From positions 1-13,019 of the forward strand of contig JAHISS010000140.1 of NCBI GenBank assembly GCA_018817905.1: a stretch of DNA of 13,019 nt, written 5' to 3'. This stretch comes from Nanobdellota archaeon. Its GTDB lineage: Archaea > Nanobdellota > Nanobdellia > Pacearchaeales > GW2011-AR1. The number at the start of each line of letters is the position of its first letter. Positions within the stretch are counted from its first letter, which is position 1. A program made the position numbers and the translations under genes. Below, in pieces: positions 5,847 through 12,035 of this stretch. Below the pieces are notes generated by a model that saw only the letters and a program-made list of their open reading frames with translations, was not told where the DNA came from and did no database searches.

Positions 5847-6404
5847 GTGAAAGAAATATGGCAAAGAAAGCCAAAGTTGAATTGTAGCAAGGACGTGTAC
5901 GACGTTGTTCAGTTTGGTTCCTCGATTATTGAGGAGGCTGAACCGAATGATGTAGATATTGCTGTGATATATAATAAAATCCCTTTGAAAGAACAATTGA
6001 ACCAATCTCAAATCCTGAAACAACAACTTTAGGAATTTACAGACAAACCGATTCATATTAAATCTTTTGATTTTTATTCGCTGTTTGATAAATCTAATTT
6101 TGCTAAGGAAAGTATTCTTTTTGGAAAGAGTCTTTTGAATAAGAAGCATTTTGCTAACTGTTTTGGTTTGGCTCCAAAAATTCAGATTTTTTATGAGCTG
6201 CAAAAGCTGAAGAAAAGCGAGAAGATAAAATTTAATTATCTGCTTAGCGGGAAAAAGGGAGAATACGGCTTGTTGAGAAAGCACGGCGGGAGGCTGCTTA
6301 AACCGGGGCTGATTGAGATTGATTTGGAAAAAGAGAAAATATTTACCGAGAAGATAAGCAAGTTGACGAAAGATTTTAGGGTTAAGAAAGTGTTTTATTT
6401 TTGA
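5799..6404 (+). CDS. Nucleotidyltransferase-domain protein with one in-frame TAG
   Basis: Proteins with the Pol beta/MNT-type nucleotidyltransferase fold transfer NMP from NTPs; the substrate here is unknown. The active-site pattern is intact: FGSS, then NDVDIAV with the D-x-D carboxylates (residues about 46-61 counting from 5799). A C-terminal domain follows (KSEKIKFNYLL, GEYGLLRKHGG, LKPGLIEIDL). The frame is interrupted once, by TAG at 6030-6032, after KQQL; the next residues, EFTDKPIHIKSFDFYSLF, continue the domain in the same frame to TGA (6402-6404). The true start may be the ATG at 5844 (MVKEIWQRKPKL), since 5799-5843 still encodes toxin remnant. The residue at the TAG could once have been Gln (CAG to TAG). 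Either the TAG is read through or this is a recent pseudogene; the frameshifted neighbour makes decay plausible. Confidence 0.6.
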
Positions 6405-6477
6405 TTAGTGGATGATTGTTTGTTGTTTTTTCTAAATCATTATCGTTCGTAAGAAGGAGCGAGGTTGGAATGGAAAT

Positions 6478-6486
6478 GTTTTTATA
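6478..6486 (+). promoter_or_regulatory. TATA-like box within the shared 33-nt promoter segment
   Basis: GTTTTTATA with 21 nt to the ATG at 6508. Segment 6478-6510 matches the minus-strand segment 1029-997 at 30 of 33 positions. Confidence 0.65.
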
Positions 6487-6507
6487 TGGTTGATTTGTAG
6501 GGATTTG

Positions 6508-6909
6508 ATGGATGAGGAAGACGTAATTTTTGGTGCGGTAATGGTTGGTCTGGCCTGGATTTTAGGCATAGGGGTATATACTGAGCATTTTCGTAGGGGT
6601 GTAGCAATAGAAAAACCGCAATGTACAGAGATAACAGGAAAGGTTATTGCAGAGAGCCCTTATCAAGAGGGATCTTTTTTTGGACATTCTTCTACGCCTT
6701 ATACTTTTTCGTTACGTTGCATAGATGGTGATTCGATGATTTTCGAAGCATATAATGGTAGCAAAGGAAAGATTGATTCGCTTGTCAACCCAAACTTTGA
6801 TGTAACCGTTAGATTAGGACAGAGTCAGAGGCCGTTGGGTGGGGCATATAAGATTGATCAAGAACAATTAATTCGAATCTCAGACGCCGAAGGTAACAGA
6901 ATCAGGTGA
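6508..6909 (+). CDS. Membrane-anchored protein of unknown function
   Basis: The 133-residue product starts with an acidic MDEEDV, followed by one hydrophobic segment (about residues 7-21; IFGAVMVGLAWILGIGVY) and then a polar, beta-rich domain with two Cys. It is likely a single-span protein with its domain outside or facing the membrane; the topology is uncertain. The domain contains TEITGKVIAE and PYTFSLRCIDGDSMIFEAY, which looks like a small beta barrel, but I cannot assign it. The ATG at 6508 is chosen over the in-frame TTG at 6490 because the promoter box ends 21 nt upstream. It converges on purA with a 50-nt gap. Confidence 0.6.
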   Translation: MDEEDVIFGAVMVGLAWILGIGVYTEHFRRGVAIEKPQCTEITGKVIAESPYQEGSFFGHSSTPYTFSLRCIDGDSMIFEAYNGSKGKIDSLVNPNFDVTVRLGQSQRPLGGAYKIDQEQLIRISDAEGNRIR

Positions 6910-6959
6910 TGTTAGTTTTAAGATCTCAAAGTTTTTATTAGTTCGCACAACATAATTTT

Positions 6960-8366
6960 TTACCGAACAATCGTCTCGTCCCTTCCAGCGCCGACAGAAA
7001 TAATCTCAACTTTTCCTCCTGTGAAATCTTCGAAATCTTTTATCGATTGTTTTAATCCTTCGGGCAGGGAATCAAAATCTTTTACTTGCGAGATGTCGCT
7101 GTAGCCGTCGTAGAATTTTAATTCTGGGGTGATTTGTTTTAGGAATTTTCCGTTTTGGTCGTATTCTGTTGTTGTGTTTCCGTTTAGTTTGTGGCCGTAG
7201 CAGATTCCGAATTGTTTTGCGCCTGCGAGTGAGTCGACTTTTGTTAGAATGAAATGTGGGCCGTTTATTCTTCTTGCGTATTTTGCCAGGACTGCGTCGG
7301 TCCAGCCGGTTCTTCTTGGGCGCTTTGTTGTTGCTCCGTATTCTCCTGCGGCTAATCTGATTCCTACGCCTTGAGTGAACTCGTCTTCGGAGTTCATTAG
7401 GTCAATTGTTTTCTCTTGTTTGTTTGCGTTGCCGATGTAGGTTTTGATTTCATAATCTTCGTCGTGTTCTAATCCTTGGGCGCAGTATTCTTCTGAGCTT
7501 TTTCCGCCGAGTTCTGTTGGGAACGGGCCTGCTCCGACTCGCGTCATGAAAGGAAATTTTATTATTCCTAATGTTAAGTCTACGTCTTGCGCGTTTAAGC
7601 CGACGCCTGAAGCTGTGCCGTTAATTGAGGGATCTGAAGAAGTGACATAAGGATAAGTTCCGTGCTCTACGCTTAGGAATAAACCTTGCGCGCCTTCGAG
7701 ACAGATTTTCTTTCCTTGTTCTTTTAGTTTGTGGATTTCTTGGATTGTGTTTTTGACGAATGGTTTTATTTTTTCGATGTAGGGTTTTAGCTCGGATAAA
7801 GTCTTTTGGAAGTCTATTTCTTGTTCGGGGTAGAATTGTTTTATTTTGTTTATCTTATATTCTAAGACTTCTTCGTCGAAAAGGTCTGCGATTTTGATTC
7901 CCCTGCGGGCGATTTTGTCGGCGTAGCAAGGGCCTATTCCACGGCCAGTTGAACCTATGCCGCCGGATTTTTGGGACATGTTTTTGGCGCGGTCTTGTGA
8001 AACGTGCCAAGGCATGATGATATGGGCGTCTTTGCTTATCATTAGATTTTTGTAAGTTAGGTTTTCTTTTTCCAGTTCTTCTAATTCTTGACAAAGGGCT
8101 TTGATGTCAATGACCATGCCGTTGCCGAGGATGTTTATTTTTCCTTTTGAGTCTTGGATGATTCCAGAAGGTAGGAGGTGGAGGATTTTTTCTTTGCCGT
8201 TCAGGATAATTGTGTGGCCGGCGTTGTTGCCGCCTGTGCCGCGAGCGATAACATCCGCCCAGTTTGCTGCGAAGTAATCTGAGAATTTGCCTTTGCCTGT
8301 GTCGCCGAATTGGTTGCAAACTATTGCGATGATTTGTTTGTCTTTTGTTAGGTTGGATAAGGACAT
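6960..8366 (-). CDS. purA: Adenylosuccinate synthetase
   Basis: PurA joins IMP and aspartate with GTP to form adenylosuccinate, the first committed step to AMP. At 468 residues it is full length or slightly long (bacterial enzymes about 430, many archaeal ones about 340). Visible motifs: the N-terminal P-loop NQFGDTGKGK (18-27; the usual form is QWGDEGKGK), with the catalytic Asp22; GGNNAGHT (45-52) with the catalytic His51; RGIGPCYADK; EGAQG followed by HGTYPYVTSS; TRVGAGPFPTEL; and the C-terminal TTKRPRRTGW and KVDSL, which binds the guanine base. Trp to Phe and Glu to Thr in the P-loop are small departures. Unlike its neighbours, its TATA-like box lies 34 nt upstream and a GGTG (minus strand) precedes the ATG by 8 nt, so the transcript probably has a short leader with a Shine-Dalgarno site. 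Confidence 0.95.
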   Translation of the reverse strand: MSLSNLTKDKQIIAIVCNQFGDTGKGKFSDYFAANWADVIARGTGGNNAGHTIILNGKEKILHLLPSGIIQDSKGKINILGNGMVIDIKALCQELEELEKENLTYKNLMISKDAHIIMPWHVSQDRAKNMSQKSGGIGSTGRGIGPCYADKIARRGIKIADLFDEEVLEYKINKIKQFYPEQEIDFQKTLSELKPYIEKIKPFVKNTIQEIHKLKEQGKKICLEGAQGLFLSVEHGTYPYVTSSDPSINGTASGVGLNAQDVDLTLGIIKFPFMTRVGAGPFPTELGGKSSEEYCAQGLEHDEDYEIKTYIGNANKQEKTIDLMNSEDEFTQGVGIRLAAGEYGATTKRPRRTGWTDAVLAKYARRINGPHFILTKVDSLAGAKQFGICYGHKLNGNTTTEYDQNGKFLKQITPELKFYDGYSDISQVKDFDSLPEGLKQSIKDFEDFTGGKVEIISVGAGRDETIVR

Positions 8367-8373
8367 CTTTTTT

Positions 8374-8377
8374 GCAC
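8374..8377 (-). promoter_or_regulatory. Shine-Dalgarno-like GGTG before purA
   Basis: On the minus strand GGTG is separated from the ATG at 8366 by the 8-nt spacer CAAAAAAG. It is one of the few SD-like sites in a window of mostly leaderless genes. Confidence 0.45.
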
Positions 8378-8400
8378 CGCGAGGTTGAAGAGAAGAGAGG

Positions 8401-8408
8401 TATTTAAT
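8401..8408 (-). promoter_or_regulatory. TATA-like box for purA
   Basis: Minus strand ATTAAATA, 34 nt before the ATG, which predicts a 5' leader of roughly 10 nt. Confidence 0.45.
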
Positions 8409-8443
8409 AATTGCTGTAAGAAAGGGTTAAATAATTTGGTTGT

Positions 8444-8463
8444 TCTGTCTAGAATCGGACAGA
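8444..8463. promoter_or_regulatory. Inverted repeat between divergent genes, possible operator
   Basis: TCTGTC (8444-8449) and GACAGA (8458-8463) form a perfect 6-bp inverted repeat with an 8-nt spacer. It lies between purA (minus) and the gene at 8511 (plus), about 20 nt upstream of the TATA-like box at 8483-8490. A regulator site is possible; no regulator is visible in the window. Confidence 0.35.
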
Positions 8464-8482
8464 GCCAAAATTACACAAAACC

Positions 8483-8490
8483 TTAAATAT
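8483..8490 (+). promoter_or_regulatory. TATA-like box
   Basis: TTAAATAT with 20 nt to the ATG at 8511. Confidence 0.55.
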
Positions 8491-8510
8491 TCTCTTTTGG
8501 TAAATATTTT

Positions 8511-9131
8511 ATGAAAAGTTTAAGACATAAGGGAGGCGTAAGTGGACTTAATGTTATTCTTATCCTATTGGTTGTTATTTTGGGAGCTATCTTGTTCTTG
8601 GTTTATTTTCAATCTAATTTGACAGGAAGAACAATAGACGAAAGTGTCCAAAAGGAGACTTATATTGTTGAAGAAGAGACAGAGAACCAAAACCCTTCTA
8701 CGGTTTATGCAACTTCCCAAGATTTTCATGTTAAGGTAGAAAGAAGAAATTTTTATAATACCCACAAAACAAAAGAAGAAGAAAAATGTCCCAACAATTA
8801 TGCAGAATCAGATGTTTGGGCAGAATTTTATTTTGAAGATTTTTTAGAAAAATGTGAAAAAGCAGAAGTAGATTATTGTCCCAGTTACTTATGTACAAGT
8901 TACTTAACTCAAGGAGACAATTTAGAATTTAATGAGAAATATCCAGCGAAATGGAATTTAATGCCAAATCAAAATGAGATTTACTATAATGATGGCTGGC
9001 TTACAACAAGTCAGAGATTAAAAACTCAAATTGGAGTTAAAATTTGCTGCGAACCTTACAAAACTAATGGGTTGGAAACGCAAGAAGAATGGACAATTTG
9101 TAAAACTGCCTATTTGGAACCTTACTGTTAA
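8511..9131 (+). CDS. Cys-rich extracellular protein with N-terminal membrane anchor
   Basis: The 206-residue product has a basic N-terminus (KSLRHKGG), one strong hydrophobic segment (about residues 13-33; LNVILILLVVILGAILFLVYF), and then LTGRTI, a sequence I recall after the anchor in many DPANN surface proteins. The rest is acidic, rich in Asn/Tyr/Glu, and contains eight Cys, including CPSYLC and a CC pair, with a final Cys at the C-terminus. This suggests disulphide bonds in an extracytoplasmic domain. I do not recognise the domain. It is followed by a multi-helix membrane protein with its own promoter. Codon use is more A-rich than in purA or gltX. Confidence 0.65.
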   Translation: MKSLRHKGGVSGLNVILILLVVILGAILFLVYFQSNLTGRTIDESVQKETYIVEEETENQNPSTVYATSQDFHVKVERRNFYNTHKTKEEEKCPNNYAESDVWAEFYFEDFLEKCEKAEVDYCPSYLCTSYLTQGDNLEFNEKYPAKWNLMPNQNEIYYNDGWLTTSQRLKTQIGVKICCEPYKTNGLETQEEWTICKTAYLEPYC

Positions 9132-9191
9132 AAAAGTTTAATTCAGAGTATAAATCAGAGAAGTGAGAATCACTAAATGGAAATTAACAAA

Positions 9192-9200
9192 CTATAAAAA
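9192..9200 (+). promoter_or_regulatory. TATA-like box
   Basis: CTATAAAAA with 21 nt to the ATG at 9222. Confidence 0.55.
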
Positions 9201-9221
9201 CCTCAGTTTATCCCTAAATTG

Positions 9222-9653
9222 ATGAAAAAGCGAGCAAAGAAAAAAATAAGGATTATATTTTCACTTATCCTACTAAGCATGTCTTTCTTATTCCTCATTT
9301 TAGCAAGCTTTTATTATCTAAAATTTCAAACTAATCTGATACCGGGCGTTCTGGATTTAATCGGTGAAAAAGATCAAACCTTAAATAAAAATTTAATTTA
9401 TCTATGGCTCTTTGGGATTATACTTTTTGGAGTTTATCTACTTTCCTTGGAAAATAAAGATTTACAAAAAGATTTCATCAAATCTATTTTTGTCTACTTA
9501 ATGGAAGTCATTATAACCATAACAACTGCATTAATCTTGTTGTTTTTATTTGTACCTAATTTCACACCAGGGTTCAAAATAACTTTATTTCTCTCGGGGT
9601 TAATCATATTCTATGTGTCTTATACTTTAAGGAAATTTATCAATGCTTTATAG
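9222..9653 (+). CDS. Four-helix integral membrane protein of unknown function
   Basis: The 143-residue product has a very basic N-terminus (MKKRAKKKIR) and four predicted membrane helices, at about residues 11-33, 56-74, 87-111 and 117-136, with a short basic tail. I do not recognise the family. The ATG at 9222 is preferred to the TTG at 9219 on promoter spacing. It ends in TAG with one codon (GAT) before a TAA (9657-9659), so reading the TAG as sense would add only two residues. Confidence 0.6.
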   Translation: MKKRAKKKIRIIFSLILLSMSFLFLILASFYYLKFQTNLIPGVLDLIGEKDQTLNKNLIYLWLFGIILFGVYLLSLENKDLQKDFIKSIFVYLMEVIITITTALILLFLFVPNFTPGFKITLFLSGLIIFYVSYTLRKFINAL

Positions 9654-9687
9654 GATTAACACGATGTGTTCTTGTGTTTAACAACAA

Positions 9688-9834
9688 TTAACCAAGTGTT
9701 AACGTCATCTTCTTAACAAACTTATTCTTCTTAAAACCCTCCAATATTTCTTCTGCAAAGAAAAACCCGTCTGTTATGTATTCGCGTTTCTGACTAATTA
9801 GTAGAATCAACGAACTCCTGATAGGGTTATATTC
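9688..9834 (-). pseudogene. Possible coding remnant or start-less small reading frame
   Basis: On the minus strand an open frame of 48 codons between stops reads like protein, with REYITDGFFFAEEILEGF and KKNKFVKKMTLTLG near its end at TAA (9690-9688). It has no ATG near its beginning, and TGA (9837-9835) closes it upstream. No TATA-like box is visible. It could be the 3' remnant of a lost gene, a small gene with a TTG start, or chance. I do not recognise it. Confidence 0.25.
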
Positions 9835-9844
9835 TCAGTAAGGA

Positions 9845-9852
9845 TTAAATAA
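9845..9852 (+). promoter_or_regulatory. TATA-like box for gltX
   Basis: TTAAATAA with 20 nt to the ATG at 9873. Confidence 0.55.
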
Positions 9853-9872
9853 CATCCCTCCTTAATTTGTTC

Positions 9873-11513
9873 ATGCTGGAAAAAGAAATGCGCGCATATG
9901 CTTTGCGGAATGCGATTGAGCATGGCGAGGCGGTTGTTGGAAAGGTTTTGCCGAAGCTGTTTAATCATGGGCTTGACAAGAAAGATATTGGGAAAATTAT
10001 GCCTCAATTGAATGAAGTGATTAAGGAAGTAAATTGTCTTTCGGCGGAGGAGAGAGAGGCGGAGTTTGAGAAGTTTAGGAAGTTTGTTAAAGAGCGCGAG
10101 GTGAGGGAGCACGAGTTGCCGAAGCTGGATGGGAAAGTTGTGATGAGGTTTGAGCCGTCGCCGTCTGGAGCGTTGCATATTGGGCATGCTTATGTTTTGG
10201 CGTTGAATCATTTGTTAGTTGAGAAACACAAGGGCAAATTAATTCTTCGGATTGGCGACACAAATCCTGAGAATATTTATCCAAAAGCTTACAAATTGAT
10301 TGAGGAAGATGCGCGCTGGCTGACTCATGATGGGATTGCGAAAGTTGTTGTGCAGTCGAGCAGATTAGGAATTTATTACAAGTATCTTGAGAAACTTTTG
10401 GATTTGGGAAAAGCGTATATTTGTACTTGCGAGCCTGAGAAGTTTAAGAAATTGATTAATGCAAAGAAAGCTTGTCCTTGTCGTGGGTTGGATGTTAAAG
10501 AGCAGAAGGCGAGGTGGAAGAAAATGTTTGCGGGCTTTAAGCAGGGCGGGGCTGTTGCGCGGTTGAAGACAGAGATGGAAAATAATAATCCGGCGATGCG
10601 GGACTTTCCTTTGATGCGGATTAATGAAACAAAACATGCGAAGCAGGGAAAGAAATTTCGGGTTTGGCCGTTGATGAATCTGGCTGTTGCTGTCGACGAT
10701 TTGGAGATGGAAATTACGCATGTGATTCGCGCGAAAGACCACGCCGACAATGCAAAGCGCCAGGGAATTATTTATTCTTACTTGGGGAAGAAAGCTCCGC
10801 AGGCGATGTTTGTCGGGCGGATAAATTTCAAAGACATGGCGTTGAGCGCTTCGCAAATGAGAAAAGACATTGAGGCGAAGAAGTTTTCTGGCTGGGACGA
10901 CATTCAGCTGCCGACTTTGCAGGCTTTGAAAAGGCGAGGTTATACCCCTGAAGCGCTGTTGAAATATGCGATGGAAGTTGGAATTACTTTGACAGACAAG
11001 ACAGTTAGCAAGGAGGAATTTTTCAAAGCGATTAATTCTTTTAACAGAGAAGTTATTGACAAGAAAGCAAACAGATATTTTTTTGTTGCTTGTCCGAAGA
11101 AAATTAAGATAAAAGGAGCTCCTGCAAAAGAGCTTGAGATTGAGTTGTATCCGGGGGATTTGGAAAGAGGAACTCGGGAGTTTAAGACAGAAAACGAGTT
11201 TTATGTTGCTGATAAGTTAGAGAAAGGTAATAACTACAGGTTGATGCATCTGTTTAATTTTTGCGACGGGGAATTTATTTCTGAAGGGCTGGATGAAAGG
11301 TTGAAGGCGACGATGATTCATTGGCTGCCTGTTTCTTCAGAGCTGGTTAAGGTTCGAGTTTTGATGGACGACGGAAAGGAGATTAAGGGTTTTGGAGAAA
11401 CTGGTTTGAAGGATGTGAAAGTTGGAGAAGTTGCGCAGTTTGAGCGGTTTGGTTTTGTTCGTTTGATTGCTAAGAAGAAAGGAGAACTTGAGTTTTGGTG
11501 GCTGCATAAGTAA
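9873..11513 (+). CDS. gltX: Glutamyl-tRNA synthetase, archaeal type
   Basis: Charges tRNA with glutamate in the cytosol; archaeal enzymes often also charge tRNA-Gln, which is then amidated. At 546 residues it has the normal archaeal length. An alpha-helical N-terminal extension (1-90) precedes the class I catalytic domain: FEPSPSGALHIGHA with HIGH at 102-105; GDTNPEN; a Cys pair C184-x-C186 and C201-P-C203 likely to bind zinc; and HVIRAKDH. The KMSKS position carries LSASQM (324-329), followed by the family's GWDD and LPTLQALKRRG. The C-terminal half is the beta-barrel anticodon-binding type of archaeal/eukaryotic GluRS and GlnRS. The start is the ATG at 9873 (in-frame TTG at 9867 rejected by promoter spacing). 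A T6 run follows the stop. Confidence 0.95.
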   Translation: MLEKEMRAYALRNAIEHGEAVVGKVLPKLFNHGLDKKDIGKIMPQLNEVIKEVNCLSAEEREAEFEKFRKFVKEREVREHELPKLDGKVVMRFEPSPSGALHIGHAYVLALNHLLVEKHKGKLILRIGDTNPENIYPKAYKLIEEDARWLTHDGIAKVVVQSSRLGIYYKYLEKLLDLGKAYICTCEPEKFKKLINAKKACPCRGLDVKEQKARWKKMFAGFKQGGAVARLKTEMENNNPAMRDFPLMRINETKHAKQGKKFRVWPLMNLAVAVDDLEMEITHVIRAKDHADNAKRQGIIYSYLGKKAPQAMFVGRINFKDMALSASQMRKDIEAKKFSGWDDIQLPTLQALKRRGYTPEALLKYAMEVGITLTDKTVSKEEFFKAINSFNREVIDKKANRYFFVACPKKIKIKGAPAKELEIELYPGDLERGTREFKTENEFYVADKLEKGNNYRLMHLFNFCDGEFISEGLDERLKATMIHWLPVSSELVKVRVLMDDGKEIKGFGETGLKDVKVGEVAQFERFGFVRLIAKKKGELEFWWLHK

Positions 11514-11518
11514 AATTG

Positions 11519-11545
11519 TTTTTTACAACTTGGAAAATTGTAAGA
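11519..11545 (+). terminator. Probable gltX terminator
   Basis: A T6 run starts 6 bases after the gltX stop, and TTACAA...TTGTAA form a 6-bp stem directly after it. Archaeal termination relies mainly on T-runs, so the T6 is the more important part. Confidence 0.4.
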
Positions 11546-11648
11546 TTATCTATCGTTTTGTTGCCGAAGATTTTTTGAATAATTACTATTAAACAAATCT
11601 TAGTAAATAATTTTAAAAAAATAGATATAATAATTTCCCCCGCCCCCA

Positions 11649-11725
11649 ATTAATAATAAAATCAATCAGGAACATAATGCTGGTTGGGTTTTGGATAATT
11701 GGTTAGTTGGGGTTAGGTAACTTGT
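11649..11725. repeat. Diverged tandem repeat, copy C
   Basis: Shares with copy D, in the same order: ATTAATAAYAAAAYCAATC, an exact GTTTTGGATAAT (11688-11699), TTAGTTGGRGTT, and GGTAACTTGT. The TTAAT...GGTTGGGTT layout also recalls the 3' halves of elements A and B. Confidence 0.65.
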
Positions 11726-11782
11726 TGTGTATAACTTATAAAATCCTTTCAAAAATAGTTTCATTTCCAACCAACTCATGAG

Positions 11783-11871
11783 ATTAATAACAAAACCAAT
11801 CGATGTAACATTAATTGAGTTTTGGATAATATCGGATTAGTTGGAGTTGTGAAGGTGGCTGGGTAACTTGT
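11783..11871. repeat. Diverged tandem repeat, copy D
   Basis: Same block order as copy C with the exact GTTTTGGATAAT at 11819-11830 and an insertion of about 12 bases before GGTAACTTGT. Starts 134 bases after the start of copy C. Confidence 0.65.
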
Positions 11872-11945
11872 GTCGGTGAGCGATTACGAGTTGGGCTATT
11901 TAGACAGGCGAGTTAATCTTTGCATCTCTTCGAGAAATAAGAAAA

Positions 11946-11955
11946 CTTTATAAAG
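11946..11955 (+). promoter_or_regulatory. TATA-like box for the pilin gene
   Basis: CTTTATAAAG is a perfect palindrome 72 nt before the pilin ATG. With the usual offset, transcription should start near 11975-11982, giving a leader of about 50 nt, unlike the leaderless genes around it. Confidence 0.5.
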
Positions 11956-11979
11956 AATATTTTGTTTAAAGAATAGTGA

Positions 11980-12020
11980 AAATGGGGAAAAGGAACAGGA
12001 AGTTCTTATGTTTTCCATTT
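11980..12020 (+). promoter_or_regulatory. Hairpin in the pilin mRNA leader
   Basis: AAATGG (11980-11985) pairs with CCATTT (12015-12020); AAAA (11988-11991) with TTTT (12011-12014); and GAAC (11993-11996) with GTTC (12002-12005), around a 5-nt loop, with a GG bulge and a TTATG internal loop. The structure ends 7 nt before the pilin ATG and contains the ATG of a 17-codon leader frame. Confidence 0.5.
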
Positions 12021-12035
12021 CAACAAAATGGCTAA
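11982..12035 (+). CDS. Possible 17-codon upstream reading frame overlapping the pilin start
   Basis: From the ATG at 11982 the frame encodes MGKRNRKFLCFPFQQNG and stops at TAA 12033-12035, overlapping the pilin ATG at 12028. It would be the first ATG of the transcript. It may be chance, but its place would let leaderless-type initiation affect pilin translation. Confidence 0.3.
   Translation: MGKRNRKFLCFPFQQNG

Larger units (their letters stand above)
11514..12027. other. Non-coding stretch with repeats and the pilin leader
   Basis: No gene was found in these 514 bases apart from a 17-codon leader frame near the end. Contents: a T6 run (11519-11524) and TTACAA/TTGTAA hairpin just past gltX, a CCCCC-G-CCCCC tract (11637-11647), two diverged tandem repeats (11649-11725 and 11783-11871), and the promoter and structured leader of the pilin gene (11946-12027). 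Confidence 0.6.

Noticed and set aside
5775..6284. Minus-strand open frame of 169 codons opposite the nucleotidyltransferase
   Set aside because: Low-complexity Phe/Leu/Gln/Lys-rich translation typical of an antisense shadow; the plus strand has a clear active-site motif.
9807..10211. Minus-strand open frame of 134 codons opposite the start of gltX
   Set aside because: Shadow of gltX: Leu/Arg/Gln-rich text with no motifs.
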